Notes: generated from the sequence alone by a model not told the origin. Positions 33,501 through 41,621 are shown, counted from the stretch's first letter. The stretch: 57,789 nt of DNA from DASXMR01 sp036495525 (GCA_036495525.1 DASXMR010000130.1:1-57789); one strand, 5' to 3'. Numbers and translations: made by a program.

Positions 33501-33839
33501 GTGGAGCTAAAGGTCTCATCCAGGTCTCAGGGTGATCACACAGTCATGTCCGTCACCGGCGAGATCGACCTGTACACCGCGCCGCGACTGCACGGTGAGC
33601 TCGCCTCAGCGCTCGCTGGCGACAGCCCGGCGCGCATCGTGGTGGACATGTCCGGGGTCGACTTCTGCGATTCGACCGGCATGAACGTACTGCTCGCCGC
33701 CCATCGCCGCGCTCGCGAGCAGGGCGGCAACCTGGAGCTGGCCAGCCCCCGCCCCGCGGTCAGGAAGGTTTTGCAGGTAACCGGGCTGGAGGCCGTCTTC
33801 ACCGTGATGGACGACCCGGCCGCGCTGGCAGGCCAGTAA
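33501..33839 (+). CDS. STAS-domain anti-sigma factor antagonist
   Basis: A 112-residue SpoIIAA/BldG-like protein. It has the typical GEIDLYTAPRL strand, the IVVDMSGVDFCDSTGMNVLL region with the phosphorylatable Ser in DST, and a VRKVLQVTGLEAVF helix. Unphosphorylated antagonists bind anti-sigma kinases and free the sigma factor. The nearby RsbW-like gene at 31241 is a plausible partner. The mRNA appears leaderless. Confidence 0.9.
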   Translation: MELKVSSRSQGDHTVMSVTGEIDLYTAPRLHGELASALAGDSPARIVVDMSGVDFCDSTGMNVLLAAHRRAREQGGNLELASPRPAVRKVLQVTGLEAVFTVMDDPAALAGQ

Positions 33840-33899
33840 CCGCTCCGGCGGCCGAGCCGGCCGGGGTCACGGGCAGCCGGTCAGGCCCCGGCAGCCCGT

Positions 33900-33905
33900 T
33901 AAGAT
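33900..33905 (+). promoter_or_regulatory. -10 element of a leaderless promoter for the GT2 gene
   Basis: TAAGAT lies six bases before ATG 33912 with no ribosome-binding sequence between, the spacing expected when transcription starts at the A of ATG. Confidence 0.55.
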
Positions 33906-33911
33906 CCGTCT

Positions 33912-34718
33912 ATGCCGCTGAGCGGCGACCTAGCCGTCGTCATTCCCGCTCGGAACGAATCCGACCGGATCGCCGCGACCGTGACGGCCGCGGCCCGGCT
34001 GGCCGGCGCTGACCTGATCGTCGTCGTGGACGACGGGTCAGCCGACGGCACCGCCGAGGCAGCCGAGGCAGCCGGCGCGATGGTAGTGCGGCACGGCAGG
34101 AACCGGGGCAAGGCAGCGGCGATGCAGACCGGCGCCGAAACCGTACGTCGCATCGAAGCTGGCCAGGACAAGCCTGGAGCCGCCAGGCCCGGTGACCAGT
34201 CGGCACCGCGCCACCTGCTGTTCCTCGACGCTGACCTGGCGAACAGTGCCGCCGCTGCCGGGCCGCTGGCCGGGCCGGTACGGGCCGGCCAGGCCGACAT
34301 GACCATCGCCGTGTTCAGCAGCCGGGTTCGGCGCGGCGGCTTCGGACTTGTCGTCCGGCTATCGGGTGGCGGCATCGAGCGCGCGACCGGATGGCGGCCA
34401 GCCGAGCCACTGAACGGCCAGCGGTGCCTCACCCGCGCCGCCTTCACCGCAGCGCTGCCGCTCGCGCCCGGCTGGGGAGCCGAGACCGGCATGACGATCG
34501 ACCTGCTGCGCCAGGGCATGCGGGTCGCAGAGGTCCAGGTTCCGCTCAGCCACCGCGCCACCGGCCGGGACTGGCGGGCGCAGCTGCACCGCGCCGCCCA
34601 GCTGGCTGGCGTGGCGCGGGCGCTGGCCGCTCGCCGGCCGCTCCGCCGCCCGGGCAGCGCTGGCCTGGCTGCCGCCGGGCCGGCGGAGCAGGAGCAGCCC
34701 CGGCGGCTGCCGTCGTGA
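33912..34718 (+). CDS. Family 2 glycosyltransferase
   Basis: A 268-residue GT-A-fold enzyme. It shows AVVIPARNESDRI, the nucleotide-binding VVDDGSADGT, RNRGKAAAMQTG, and the metal-binding LFLDADL (DxD-like). The wording is close to actinobacterial glucosyl-phosphoglycerate-synthase-like and dolichol-phosphate-mannose-synthase-like proteins; the acceptor cannot be decided. A hydrophilic insert (EAGQDKPGAARPGDQSAP) sits before the DxD strand. There is no membrane segment. Its TGA overlaps the pheA start as GTGA, so both are one transcript. Confidence 0.87.
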   Translation: MPLSGDLAVVIPARNESDRIAATVTAAARLAGADLIVVVDDGSADGTAEAAEAAGAMVVRHGRNRGKAAAMQTGAETVRRIEAGQDKPGAARPGDQSAPRHLLFLDADLANSAAAAGPLAGPVRAGQADMTIAVFSSRVRRGGFGLVVRLSGGGIERATGWRPAEPLNGQRCLTRAAFTAALPLAPGWGAETGMTIDLLRQGMRVAEVQVPLSHRATGRDWRAQLHRAAQLAGVARALAARRPLRRPGSAGLAAAGPAEQEQPRRLPS

Positions 34719-35668
34719 GCGCGAACCGCGCCAGGTGCGCGTACCTCGGTCCGCGCGGCACCTTCACCGAGGCGGCGGTGCGTGCGCTGCACGGCGACCG
34801 GGTCAGCCGCGATCCGTGCGCCAGCATCGAGGCGACCCTGGACGCGGTGCGCAGCGGCGCGGCGCAGCTTGGTGTCGTGCCGATCGAGAGCTCGGTCGAG
34901 GGCGCGGTCACGGCCACCCTGGACGAGCTGGCCACGGGCGCCGAGCTGGTGATCAGGGCCGAGGTGCTGGTGCCGGTCGAATTCGCGCTGCTGGCCAGGC
35001 CCGGTTCGCCCCTGACCGGCATCAAGGTGGTTAGCGGGCATCCGCAGGCGCAGGCGCAGTGCCGTAGGTGGCTGGCCGCGCAGCTGCCCGGTGCTGAGTG
35101 GCTCCCGGCGCCCTCGAACGCGGACGCCGCGCGCCAGGCGGCCGAGGGCCAGGTGGACGCCGCGCTGGCCGGGCGGTTCGCCGCCGAGCTTTACGGACTT
35201 GACCTGCTCGCCGACCGGGTGCACGACCGGGATGGCGCGGTAACGAGGTTCGTCGAAGTCAGCCTGCCCGGTCAGCTACCCCCGCCCGGCGCGGCTGACC
35301 GGACCTCCGTGGTGGCGTTCCTCGCCGACGATCATCCGGGTGCGCTGATGGAGATCCTCAGCCAGTTCGCTTCGCGCCGGGTCAACCTGACCAGGATCGA
35401 GTCGCGCCCGACCGGTGACGGGATCGGCAGGTACTGCTTCTTCATCGACTGCGAAGGGCACGTGGCGCAACCGGGTGTCGGCGAGGCGCTGATGGGGCTG
35501 CGCCGGGCCTGCAGCGACGTGCGCTTCCTCGGCAGCTACCCGCGCGCCGACCCCGCCCAGGCGGCGGGCACGGGGCAGGCTGCGCCAGCGGTGCTGCCGC
35601 AGTTCACCGACGCGGACTTCGCCGATGCCGCGGCATGGCTGCGCCGGATCCGGGCCGGCAGGCCCTGA
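34715..35668 (+). CDS. pheA: Prephenate dehydratase
   Basis: A 317-residue enzyme making phenylpyruvate from prephenate in phenylalanine synthesis. The catalytic part has YLGPRGTFTEAAV, GVVPIESSVEGAV and the active-site AVTRFVEVS (TRF). A C-terminal ACT domain (about 205-285, SVVAFLADDHPGALMEILSQFA, RIESRPTGDGIGRYCFFIDCEGH) carries the ESRP phenylalanine-feedback motif. It is monofunctional, without a chorismate mutase domain, as usual in actinomycetes. The extra C-terminal 35 residues are unassigned. The GTG at 34715 overlaps the GT2 stop. It converges on bpa. Confidence 0.95.
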   Translation: MSANRARCAYLGPRGTFTEAAVRALHGDRVSRDPCASIEATLDAVRSGAAQLGVVPIESSVEGAVTATLDELATGAELVIRAEVLVPVEFALLARPGSPLTGIKVVSGHPQAQAQCRRWLAAQLPGAEWLPAPSNADAARQAAEGQVDAALAGRFAAELYGLDLLADRVHDRDGAVTRFVEVSLPGQLPPPGAADRTSVVAFLADDHPGALMEILSQFASRRVNLTRIESRPTGDGIGRYCFFIDCEGHVAQPGVGEALMGLRRACSDVRFLGSYPRADPAQAAGTGQAAPAVLPQFTDADFADAAAWLRRIRAGRP

Positions 35669-35690
35669 GCTGCGACCGGCCTGACCGGTC

Positions 35691-36260
35691 TTACAGGTAA
35701 GGGCCGGAGCCGCGCTGCTGCTGGCCGTCGTCGGCAACAGGCTGCCCCGGCATCCCCGGCGGCATCATGCCGGGCGGCATCGCGCCAGGCGGCAGCGCGC
35801 GGCGCATCTGCTCCAGCTGGGCACGCGCCGCCATCTGCTGCGCGAACAGGGTGGTCTGGATGCCGTGGAACAGCCCCTCGAGCCAGCCGACCAGCTGCGC
35901 CTGGGCAACCCTGAGCTCAGCCTCGCTCGGCACCTCGTCGTCAGCGAACGGCAGCGAAAGCCGCTCCAGCTCCGCCACCAGCTCGGGTGCCAGGCCCTCC
36001 TGGAGCTCCTTGATCGAGCTCTCGTGAATCTCCCTGAGCCTCGCCCTGCTCTTCTCATCCAGCGGGGCCGCCCGGACTTCCTCAAGAAGCTGCCTGATCA
36101 TGCTGCCGACCCGCATGACCTTGGCGGGCTGCTCCACCATCTCGGTAACCGGGCGCTCACCGGATGCCTCGGCCGCGTCGGTCTCCACGGCGACGCCGTC
36201 AGGCCCGACGACAACGACCCGGCCATGCGGCTCCTGCTCGGGATTCGTCTGCTCGGTCAT
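35691..36260 (-). CDS. bpa: Bacterial proteasome activator Bpa (PafE)
   Basis: A 189-residue protein that forms a ring capping the 20S proteasome and drives ATP-independent degradation. The central four-helix region (about 45-145) has MVEQPAKVMRVGSMIRQLLEEVR, LREIHESSIKELQEGLAPEL and VAQAQLVGWLEGLFHGIQTTLFAQQM, matching Mycobacterium Rv3780. A Met/Pro/Gly-rich linker leads to the C-terminal GPYL, the HbYX-like tail that docks into the proteasome alpha ring; mycobacterial Bpa ends GQYL. ATG 36260 is the start. Its presence implies a proteasome elsewhere in the genome. Confidence 0.95.
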   Translation of the reverse strand: MTEQTNPEQEPHGRVVVVGPDGVAVETDAAEASGERPVTEMVEQPAKVMRVGSMIRQLLEEVRAAPLDEKSRARLREIHESSIKELQEGLAPELVAELERLSLPFADDEVPSEAELRVAQAQLVGWLEGLFHGIQTTLFAQQMAARAQLEQMRRALPPGAMPPGMMPPGMPGQPVADDGQQQRGSGPYL

Positions 36261-36446
36261 GTGCCTAGTCTGTCGAGAACCGCGCCTGGCCGCATCCCCG
36301 GGGCCGGCGGGCGAGCCACCGGCTTGCGCACGGCGCTGTCGGGCAGGCGGCTATGCCGGCGACACCCGGCTGGCCTAGGCTGCGGCGCAGGCACTGCCCG
36401 GCACAGAAGCCGGAGCCTTTCCGAGACCCAAGAGGTGCGCAGGACC

Positions 36447-37853
36447 GTGGCTGAGCACGACCAGTACGGCCGGCCGAGACGGCCGGGCGACTCACTGCCG
36501 GGCGGTGAGCCGCCTTTCGCCGGGGAACTGGCCGGCCAGCAGCCGCCCTTCGGACCGCGCAGCTCCTTACCGGCCGGGGAGCCGCTCCCTGGTGAGCCCG
36601 GCGCGCTGGAGCCAGTGCACGGCGCCTTCGGACCGCCAGGCCACTACCAGCCTGAGGCCGATTGCTACGGACCTCCCGGCCGGCCCGAGCCCGAGCACGC
36701 GGTTTACCGGCCGCCCGGGCAGCCCGATCCAGACGCTTACCGACCGCCTGGCCGCCCCGGCCTGAGCGGCTACGAACCGCCAGAGCCCGGCGGCTATGGC
36801 CCACCGGAATCCGGCGACAGCTGGCTTGCTGACCACCGCGAGGACGCTTATTACCAAGGCGTAGGTGACAGCGAGCCGGTAATGGCCAGCTGGCCAGCCA
36901 GGTCAGCCGCCCAGGCGACGGCGAGCTTCCTGCTGCCGGGCCGCGACCGGGAGTCCTCGCCCGGCTGGCGGCGCGGGTTATGCCGGGCAACGGGCGGCCT
37001 GCTGCACCTTCCCGCGTCGGCCGCGGACCTGCGCAGGCAGGACTTGATCAGCAGAGCGAGAACGCCGGTGACGGGCGGGCATCACCGGGTGGGCATCGTC
37101 AGCCTCAAGGGTGGCGTCGGCAAGACCATCACGACGATCTGCCTCGGCGGCACCCTGGCCGCGCTGCGCGGAGACCGGATCATCGCGGTCGACGCCAGCC
37201 CAGAGCGGGGCACACTCGGCGAGAAGGCCGGTCTCGAGCCCGCCGCGACGGTAAGCGACCTGCTGGCTGAGCTGGATCAGATCCGGCGCTACGCCGACGT
37301 CTGCGCTTACACGGGCGTGACGCCTGACCGGCTCGAGGTGCTGGCGTCAGGTCGCGACCCGGCCGCCGCTGCGGCGTTCAGCGCGGCTGAGTACGCCGGC
37401 ATCTGCGCGGTGCTAGAGCGCTTTTACTCGATCTGCCTGGCCGACTGCGGCACCGGGCTGCTGCACTCGGCGACCTCCGGCGTGCTGCAGCTGGCCGACC
37501 AGCTCGTCCTGGTCACGTCCCCGACGGTCGACGGCGCCAGGAGCGCGAGCGCGGCGCTTGACTGGCTCACCGCGCATGCCAGCCGTGACCTGGTCAGGCG
37601 GGCAATCGTGGTGCTGTCAGGGACGCGGCCGCGGCGCCGCAGCCGGATCGACGTCAGCCAGCTGGAGCAGCATCTCGGTGCCCGCTGCCTGGCCGTCGTC
37701 ACCGTGCCGCACGACTCGCACCTGGCCGAGGGAGCGGACGTCGATCCCGGCTTGCTGCGGCGCGAGACAGCGGATGGCTACCTGGCGCTGGCGGCGCTCA
37801 TCGGCGACGGCGCCGGCCGCGGCGCGCCGGAGCGCTACGGCTGGCCGCGTTAG
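36447..37853 (+). CDS. MinD/ParA-like ATPase with repetitive proline-rich N-terminus (EspI-like)
   Basis: A 468-residue protein. The first 150 residues are disordered and repetitive, with YGPPGRPEPE, YRPPGQPDPD, YRPPGRPG, YEPPEPGG and YGPPESG units. The C-terminal half is a deviant Walker ATPase: GIVSLKGGVGKTITTICLGG (Walker A), VDASPERGTLGEKAG (A'), a SICLADCGTGL Walker-B strand and VLVTSPTVDGARSASAALDWL. This two-part layout is that of the MinD-like proteins near ESX/type VII secretion loci such as EspI, but no EccC, EsxA/B or other ESX gene is in the window. GTG 36447 begins the repetitive part. Its 3' end overlaps a convergent hypothetical frame. Confidence 0.85.
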   Translation: MAEHDQYGRPRRPGDSLPGGEPPFAGELAGQQPPFGPRSSLPAGEPLPGEPGALEPVHGAFGPPGHYQPEADCYGPPGRPEPEHAVYRPPGQPDPDAYRPPGRPGLSGYEPPEPGGYGPPESGDSWLADHREDAYYQGVGDSEPVMASWPARSAAQATASFLLPGRDRESSPGWRRGLCRATGGLLHLPASAADLRRQDLISRARTPVTGGHHRVGIVSLKGGVGKTITTICLGGTLAALRGDRIIAVDASPERGTLGEKAGLEPAATVSDLLAELDQIRRYADVCAYTGVTPDRLEVLASGRDPAAAAAFSAAEYAGICAVLERFYSICLADCGTGLLHSATSGVLQLADQLVLVTSPTVDGARSASAALDWLTAHASRDLVRRAIVVLSGTRPRRRSRIDVSQLEQHLGARCLAVVTVPHDSHLAEGADVDPGLLRRETADGYLALAALIGDGAGRGAPERYGWPR

Positions 37854-38163
37854 CGGCCCGATCCTGGGGCTGGGCGGCCAGCCGGCCCGGCGAGCAGGTG
37901 AAGGGGCCATGCGCCTCAATCGCTTCCTGCCAGCGGATCAGGCCGGCTAGCTCGGCGGCGCTGCAAGCGTGGACCGCGAAGGCCGGCGAGTTTTCCTCGT
38001 AGTCCTGCACGTAACCGCCGCGACGGCAGGCGTGCCACTCGGCGCCGCGACCAGCCCAGATACGCCAGCCGGGGAACAGCTCGCTGAGTGCCTGCACTCC
38101 GGCGTCTGTTAGCACGGCTTCGTTGTTCTCGCGCCACCCCACGCGCGTGACAACCCTGGCCAC
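37798..38163 (-). CDS. Hypothetical protein
   Basis: A 121-residue frame I do not recognise. Its first 85 residues look protein-like (ALSELFPGWRIWAGRGAEWHACRRGGYVQDYE, then AAELAGLIRWQEAIEAH), with Trp and Tyr positions resembling short actinobacterial proteins of unknown function. The last 35 residues are Arg/Ala-rich and overlap the 3' end of the ATPase gene by 56 bp on the other strand, so they may not be informative. The start is GTG 38163; the upstream bases contain ACATGT twice, 12 bases apart. I am only moderately sure it is expressed. Confidence 0.5.
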   Translation of the reverse strand: MARVVTRVGWRENNEAVLTDAGVQALSELFPGWRIWAGRGAEWHACRRGGYVQDYEENSPAFAVHACSAAELAGLIRWQEAIEAHGPFTCSPGRLAAQPQDRAANAASRSAPARRGRRRRR

Positions 38164-38245
38164 ATGTAGGTTCTACCAGACATGTCGGGGCGCCGGTAGC
38201 TCTTCGGCCCGGTCATCCGGAACTGACCGGACTCGGCTGCCTGCG

Positions 38246-39031
38246 TCAGCTGCCGGCGGGCTTGACGGCGCGAGTGGAGATGTACCTGGGCATGTATCGC
38301 CCGGTCGGCTCCTCATCGTCGGTGCCCTCGATCAGGTGCGTGAGGGTGAACCCGGCCGCGAGCTGACCGCCGATCTGCTCGGTCAGCGAATGGCTGTACT
38401 CGATGGGCCCTTCGCCGTAGCTGCGGCGCCGCTCGGCCAGCGGCAGGTCAAGCGTGCTGAAGGGCAGTTCATGCCGCACGACCAGGCTGCCCTGGTCCAT
38501 GGCGGCGACATCAAAGACGTAGATGTCCGGGTTCATGAACCCAGCCAGCAGCGCCCCGCCCGGCCGCAGTACCCGGTATGCCTCGCGCCACACCGGCGCA
38601 AGCTCGGGGCAGAACACATTCGACACGGGGTGGAACACCACGTCGAAGCTGTCGTCGGCGAAGGTACTGAGGTCGCGCATGTCGCCGAGAATCGTGCGGA
38701 TCGCCAGGCCCTCGCGGTCAGCCACTTCCCGGTCGCGGCCGAGCTGCCGCGGTGAGTTGTCCAGCACGGTGACCGCTGCGCCGGCCGCTGCGAGTACCGG
38801 GCACTGCTGCCCGCCGCCGGAGGCGAGGCAGAGCACGTCCGACCCGCCCAGCTCAGCGGGGAACCACTCGCGTGCGACCGGGTGATGCCCGATCAGCACA
38901 ACCGACCAGTCGCCGTGCCGTGCCCTGGCGATGACGTCCGGGGCGACCGGCACGGTCCACTGGTTGCCGCTGGCGACCTCGCGGTCCCAGGCGTCGCGGT
39001 TGTGCGCTACCGGATCAAGGTTGTCGGCCAC
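38246..39031 (-). CDS. SAM-dependent methyltransferase (UbiE-like)
   Basis: A 261-residue class I methyltransferase. Motif I is VLCLASGGGQQCPVLAAAGAAVTVLD, with a degenerate Gly loop but the usual acidic residue at the next strand. Then come ILGDMRDLS, DVVFHPVSNVF (motif II region) and RVLRPGGALLAGFMN (motif III). An N-terminal NRDAWDREVASGNQW helix is typical of this subgroup. GTG 39031 (VADNLDPVAHN) is chosen because upstream codons belong to an older SDR fragment; TAAGCT lies eight bases before it. Substrate is unknown. The neighbours are an SDR remnant and a hypothetical gene. Confidence 0.88.
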   Translation of the reverse strand: MADNLDPVAHNRDAWDREVASGNQWTVPVAPDVIARARHGDWSVVLIGHHPVAREWFPAELGGSDVLCLASGGGQQCPVLAAAGAAVTVLDNSPRQLGRDREVADREGLAIRTILGDMRDLSTFADDSFDVVFHPVSNVFCPELAPVWREAYRVLRPGGALLAGFMNPDIYVFDVAAMDQGSLVVRHELPFSTLDLPLAERRRSYGEGPIEYSHSLTEQIGGQLAAGFTLTHLIEGTDDEEPTGRYMPRYISTRAVKPAGS

Positions 39032-39086
39032 AGCAGGGCAGCTTAGGCGCCGCGCGGCGGCCGCCGTCCACGCATTTTCCTCCACG

Positions 39087-39167
39087 GCTCACCAGCTCCA
39101 GCGCGAACACCTGGCCGAGGCCGCGGCCAGCTCCCGTGACCAGGGCAACCGCCCCGCCAATCTGCAT
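39087..39167 (-). pseudogene. 5' remnant of a short-chain dehydrogenase/reductase
   Basis: From ATG 39167 on the minus strand the frame reads MQIGGAVALVTGAGRGLG and then QVFALELVSRGG, which is the first strand, the TGxxxGxG cofactor loop and the first helix of an SDR. After about 28 residues the similarity stops, and the sequence becomes the start of the methyltransferase gene in another frame. Only this tip remains, so it cannot be functional. It probably marks the break point of a deletion or insertion. Confidence 0.65.
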
Positions 39168-39564
39168 GCCGTGATCCTCGCAGTCGGCTCAGTAGCGGCG
39201 TCCGGCCGCGCCGGAAGGGCTGACCCGATTGCCACTACTGTTCGTTTACGGTGCAGAAGTCACGCCAGCGCTTCGCTTGCTGAGTTTCGCTGCTGGCATC
39301 AGGTACGCCAGGGTTGAAATACGGCGGTCGTTACAGGCCGCGGGCCGTCCTGGTGGCTTGTTCGTGCCCCCCCACGATGCCCCAGGTGACGCGGCCTCAG
39401 CGGCCCGCGCAGCCTTGACCCCCGATGCTGCGCGGGCCGCTTAGCCGTCTGTCCCGGTTTAACCTGCTGGCTTGCGCCGCTGCTGGTGCAACGGCCGGCT
39501 GACAGCCCGCAGGCCGGGGTGGCAGCATGGGGCGATGTGCTAGCCGGGCAGGAGGGGGTGCCTG
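39168..39564. other. Intergenic region upstream of tandem AraC genes
   Basis: No supported gene. It includes a long perfect inverted repeat (39399-39441, listed separately), a run of nine C at 39367-39375 region, and an AGGAGGGGG ribosome site nine bases before the AraC start. A 71-codon plus-strand frame ending inside the repeat has no family features. Confidence 0.55.
39399..39441. repeat. 15-bp perfect inverted repeat (terminator-like hairpin)
   Basis: AGCGGCCCGCGCAGC (39399-39413) and GCTGCGCGGGCCGCT (39427-39441) are exact reverse complements around a 13-base centre, and pairing resumes for two more bases beyond one mismatch. In RNA this would be a very stable hairpin. There is no recognisable gene immediately upstream on the plus strand for it to terminate. 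Confidence 0.85.
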
Positions 39565-40563
39565 ATGCCGGGCGCTGACGCGGGCTCGGGGGTCGTGCCA
39601 GTCGAGCGGGCAGAGCTTGTCACCCGGGACATGGACGAGATAGCCGCCATGATCGGACGGCTGTACGCCGAGCACCGGGCGCGGTTCAGCTTCGCCGATC
39701 CGGCGACTGTCCAGGCAAGTAACCGGTCGGCGAGCGCCGGACAGCTGCTAGCCGGCTTCATGCACTGGCATGGCGTCGACTACCAGGTCAGCGACGCGCG
39801 CTCGGATGGTCATCTGCTCGGCGTGGTGGCGGTCCGCGGCGCCGGCACGCTGACCTCTGGCAGGCAGCAGTTCTCTTTCGGCGCCGGCGACGTGTTCCTC
39901 GACCCGCCTGTCGATCCTTACTCGGCTGACCTGCACGAGTGCACGCTCGCAATCCTCCAGGTTCCCTGGTCCGCGGCGAGCGACGTGGCCGAAGAGCAGG
40001 CCGGCGTGCCAGCCGGCAGCCTGCGGTTCGAGTCGATGGCCCCGGTATCCGCGCCGGCCGCGGCCATGTGGGCGCAGACGGTGGCCTTCGGCTGCGGCCA
40101 GCTCATCGATTCCGGCACTGCCGAGATCAGCTCACTGGTGGCCCAGGAGATGACCCGGCTGACCGCGGCAGCGCTGCTGGAGACGTTCCCGAACACCACC
40201 ATGACCGTTCCGTACGTCCAGGGGCCCGGCTGGGTGCCGCCCGCGGCGGTGCATCGCGCCACCGCGTTCATGGAGGCCAGCGCCGCCCAGCCGATCACGC
40301 TCGGCGACATCGCCGGTCACGCCGGCGTGACCGGCCGGGCGCTGCAGTACGCCTTCCGCCGTTATTTCGACACCACCCCGACCGGCTACCTGCGCAGGGT
40401 CCGGCTAGAGCATGCCCACCGGGAACTGCAGGCCGGGCGCCCGTCAGCCGACGCGACCGTGGCCATCATCGCCCGCAAGTGGGGGTGGGCAAACCCGGCC
40501 CATTTCGCCACGACCTACCGCAAGCGTTATCTGCAGTCACCAAGCCAGACGCTGCGCGGATGA
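39565..40563 (+). CDS. AraC-family transcriptional regulator (first of tandem pair)
   Basis: A 332-residue regulator. The N-terminal AraC-binding-like cupin domain (about 15-195) includes GAGTLTSGRQQFSFGAGDVFL. The C-terminal double HTH (about 235-330) has ITLGDIAGHAGVTGRALQYAFRRYFDTTPTGYLRRVRLEHAHREL and WGWANPAHFATTYRKRYLQSPSQTLR. ATG 39565 has AGGAGGGGG just upstream. The stop is ten bases before the next gene, a paralogue. The pair lies immediately upstream of a molybdoenzyme gene in the same direction and may regulate it. Confidence 0.92.
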   Translation: MPGADAGSGVVPVERAELVTRDMDEIAAMIGRLYAEHRARFSFADPATVQASNRSASAGQLLAGFMHWHGVDYQVSDARSDGHLLGVVAVRGAGTLTSGRQQFSFGAGDVFLDPPVDPYSADLHECTLAILQVPWSAASDVAEEQAGVPAGSLRFESMAPVSAPAAAMWAQTVAFGCGQLIDSGTAEISSLVAQEMTRLTAAALLETFPNTTMTVPYVQGPGWVPPAAVHRATAFMEASAAQPITLGDIAGHAGVTGRALQYAFRRYFDTTPTGYLRRVRLEHAHRELQAGRPSADATVAIIARKWGWANPAHFATTYRKRYLQSPSQTLRG

Positions 40564-40573
40564 GGACGCCGCG

Positions 40574-41518
40574 GTGAACCTGGCCGTCGAGGCTCACGAC
40601 CTCGACACGACGCAGCGCATCCTCGCCAGCGTGTACGGTCCGCTGCAGATCGACGCGCACGGCCAGCGGGCCGGGATGCGGCTGGTGCAGGCTTCGCTCG
40701 GCCCCGTCCGGTTCGACCAGGTCAGCTTCGCGATGAGCTTCGAGGCTAGCGGCGTCCCGCTCGAAGCCCTGGTCTTCGGGCAGATCACCGCCGGGCGGAT
40801 TAGCTACGGCTCAGGCGACGACTGCCGGGACTACGCACCCGGCCAGGTGTTCCTGGCCGGGCAGCCCGCCCGCGCCTACGCCGCCACGGTGCAGGACGCT
40901 GACGTCGAGCTGGCAGTTTTCGACCCGGCTCTGCTGAGCCAGGTCGCCGCGACGGCGCCGGATCGGGCGCATAAGCCGGTCCGGTTCAGCGGCTACGACC
41001 CTGTTTCCCCGCAGGCTGCGCAGACCTGGAAGGCCACCTACGCGTATCTCCGCGACTGCCTCTTCGCGGCGCCCGGCCCGGCCGCCGGGCCGCTGCTCAC
41101 CGCCAGCGCAGCGAATCTCCTGGTCGCTACTGCCCTGGCCACATTCCCGAACGACGCGCTCACCGAGCCGACGATCCAGGACCGGCACGACAGCTGGCCG
41201 GCCACCCTGCGGCACGCGATCTCCTACATCGACGCGCACGCTCACCTCAACATCACCCTGGCAGACATCGCCGCGGCCGCCCACGTCACCATCCGCGCCA
41301 CCCAGCTGGCCTTCCGCCGCCACCTGGACACCACCCCGCTGGCCTACCTGCGCCGGGTCCGTCTCGACCTAGCCCATCGCCAGCTCATCGCCGCCGATCC
41401 CGGACGGGAATCGGTGGCTGCTGTGGCGAGCCAGTGGGGCTTCACCAGCCCGTCCCGGTTCGCCGCCTACTACCGCCAGGCGTACGGCGTTCCGCCCAGC
41501 CTCACCCTCCGCCGCTGA
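40574..41518 (+). CDS. AraC-family transcriptional regulator (second of tandem pair)
   Basis: A 314-residue paralogue of the preceding regulator with the same architecture. A sensor domain (about 1-185) contains GRISYGSGDDCRDYAPGQVFLAG. The C-terminal HTH pair reads ITLADIAAAAHVTIRATQLAFRRHLDTTPLAYLRRVRLDLAHRQL and WGFTSPSRFAAYYRQAYGVPPSLTLR. GTG 40574 has GAGGA eight bases upstream, made of the last bases of the first gene's stop region. The two HTH domains are alike while the sensor domains differ, pointing to duplication followed by change of effector. Confidence 0.92.
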   Translation: MNLAVEAHDLDTTQRILASVYGPLQIDAHGQRAGMRLVQASLGPVRFDQVSFAMSFEASGVPLEALVFGQITAGRISYGSGDDCRDYAPGQVFLAGQPARAYAATVQDADVELAVFDPALLSQVAATAPDRAHKPVRFSGYDPVSPQAAQTWKATYAYLRDCLFAAPGPAAGPLLTASAANLLVATALATFPNDALTEPTIQDRHDSWPATLRHAISYIDAHAHLNITLADIAAAAHVTIRATQLAFRRHLDTTPLAYLRRVRLDLAHRQLIAADPGRESVAAVASQWGFTSPSRFAAYYRQAYGVPPSLTLRR

Positions 41519-41608
41519 CTGGCGCTGACTGCCGACGGCGCTCCAGCGCTACGCGTTTGCCGGTCCGGTCAGCGACCCGGGTCACCCGGATGCCGACCTC
41601 CGGCCGGT

Positions 41609-41614
41609 TACGAT
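41609..41614 (+). promoter_or_regulatory. -10 element of a leaderless promoter for the molybdoenzyme gene
   Basis: TACGAT lies seven bases before ATG 41622 and there is no ribosome-binding sequence between. This suggests the enzyme has its own promoter, separate from the AraC genes 103 bp upstream. A weak or absent -35 would fit activator dependence. Confidence 0.55.
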
Positions 41615-41621
41615 TGATGGC

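Noticed and set aside
35669..35690. ACCGG-cctga-CCGGT between pheA and bpa as terminator
   Set aside because: Only a five-base stem; too weak to list as a terminator.
39229..39444. 71-codon plus-strand open frame ending in the inverted repeat
   Set aside because: No family features, no ribosome site, and its last codons are simply the repeat arms (RAALTPDAARAA).
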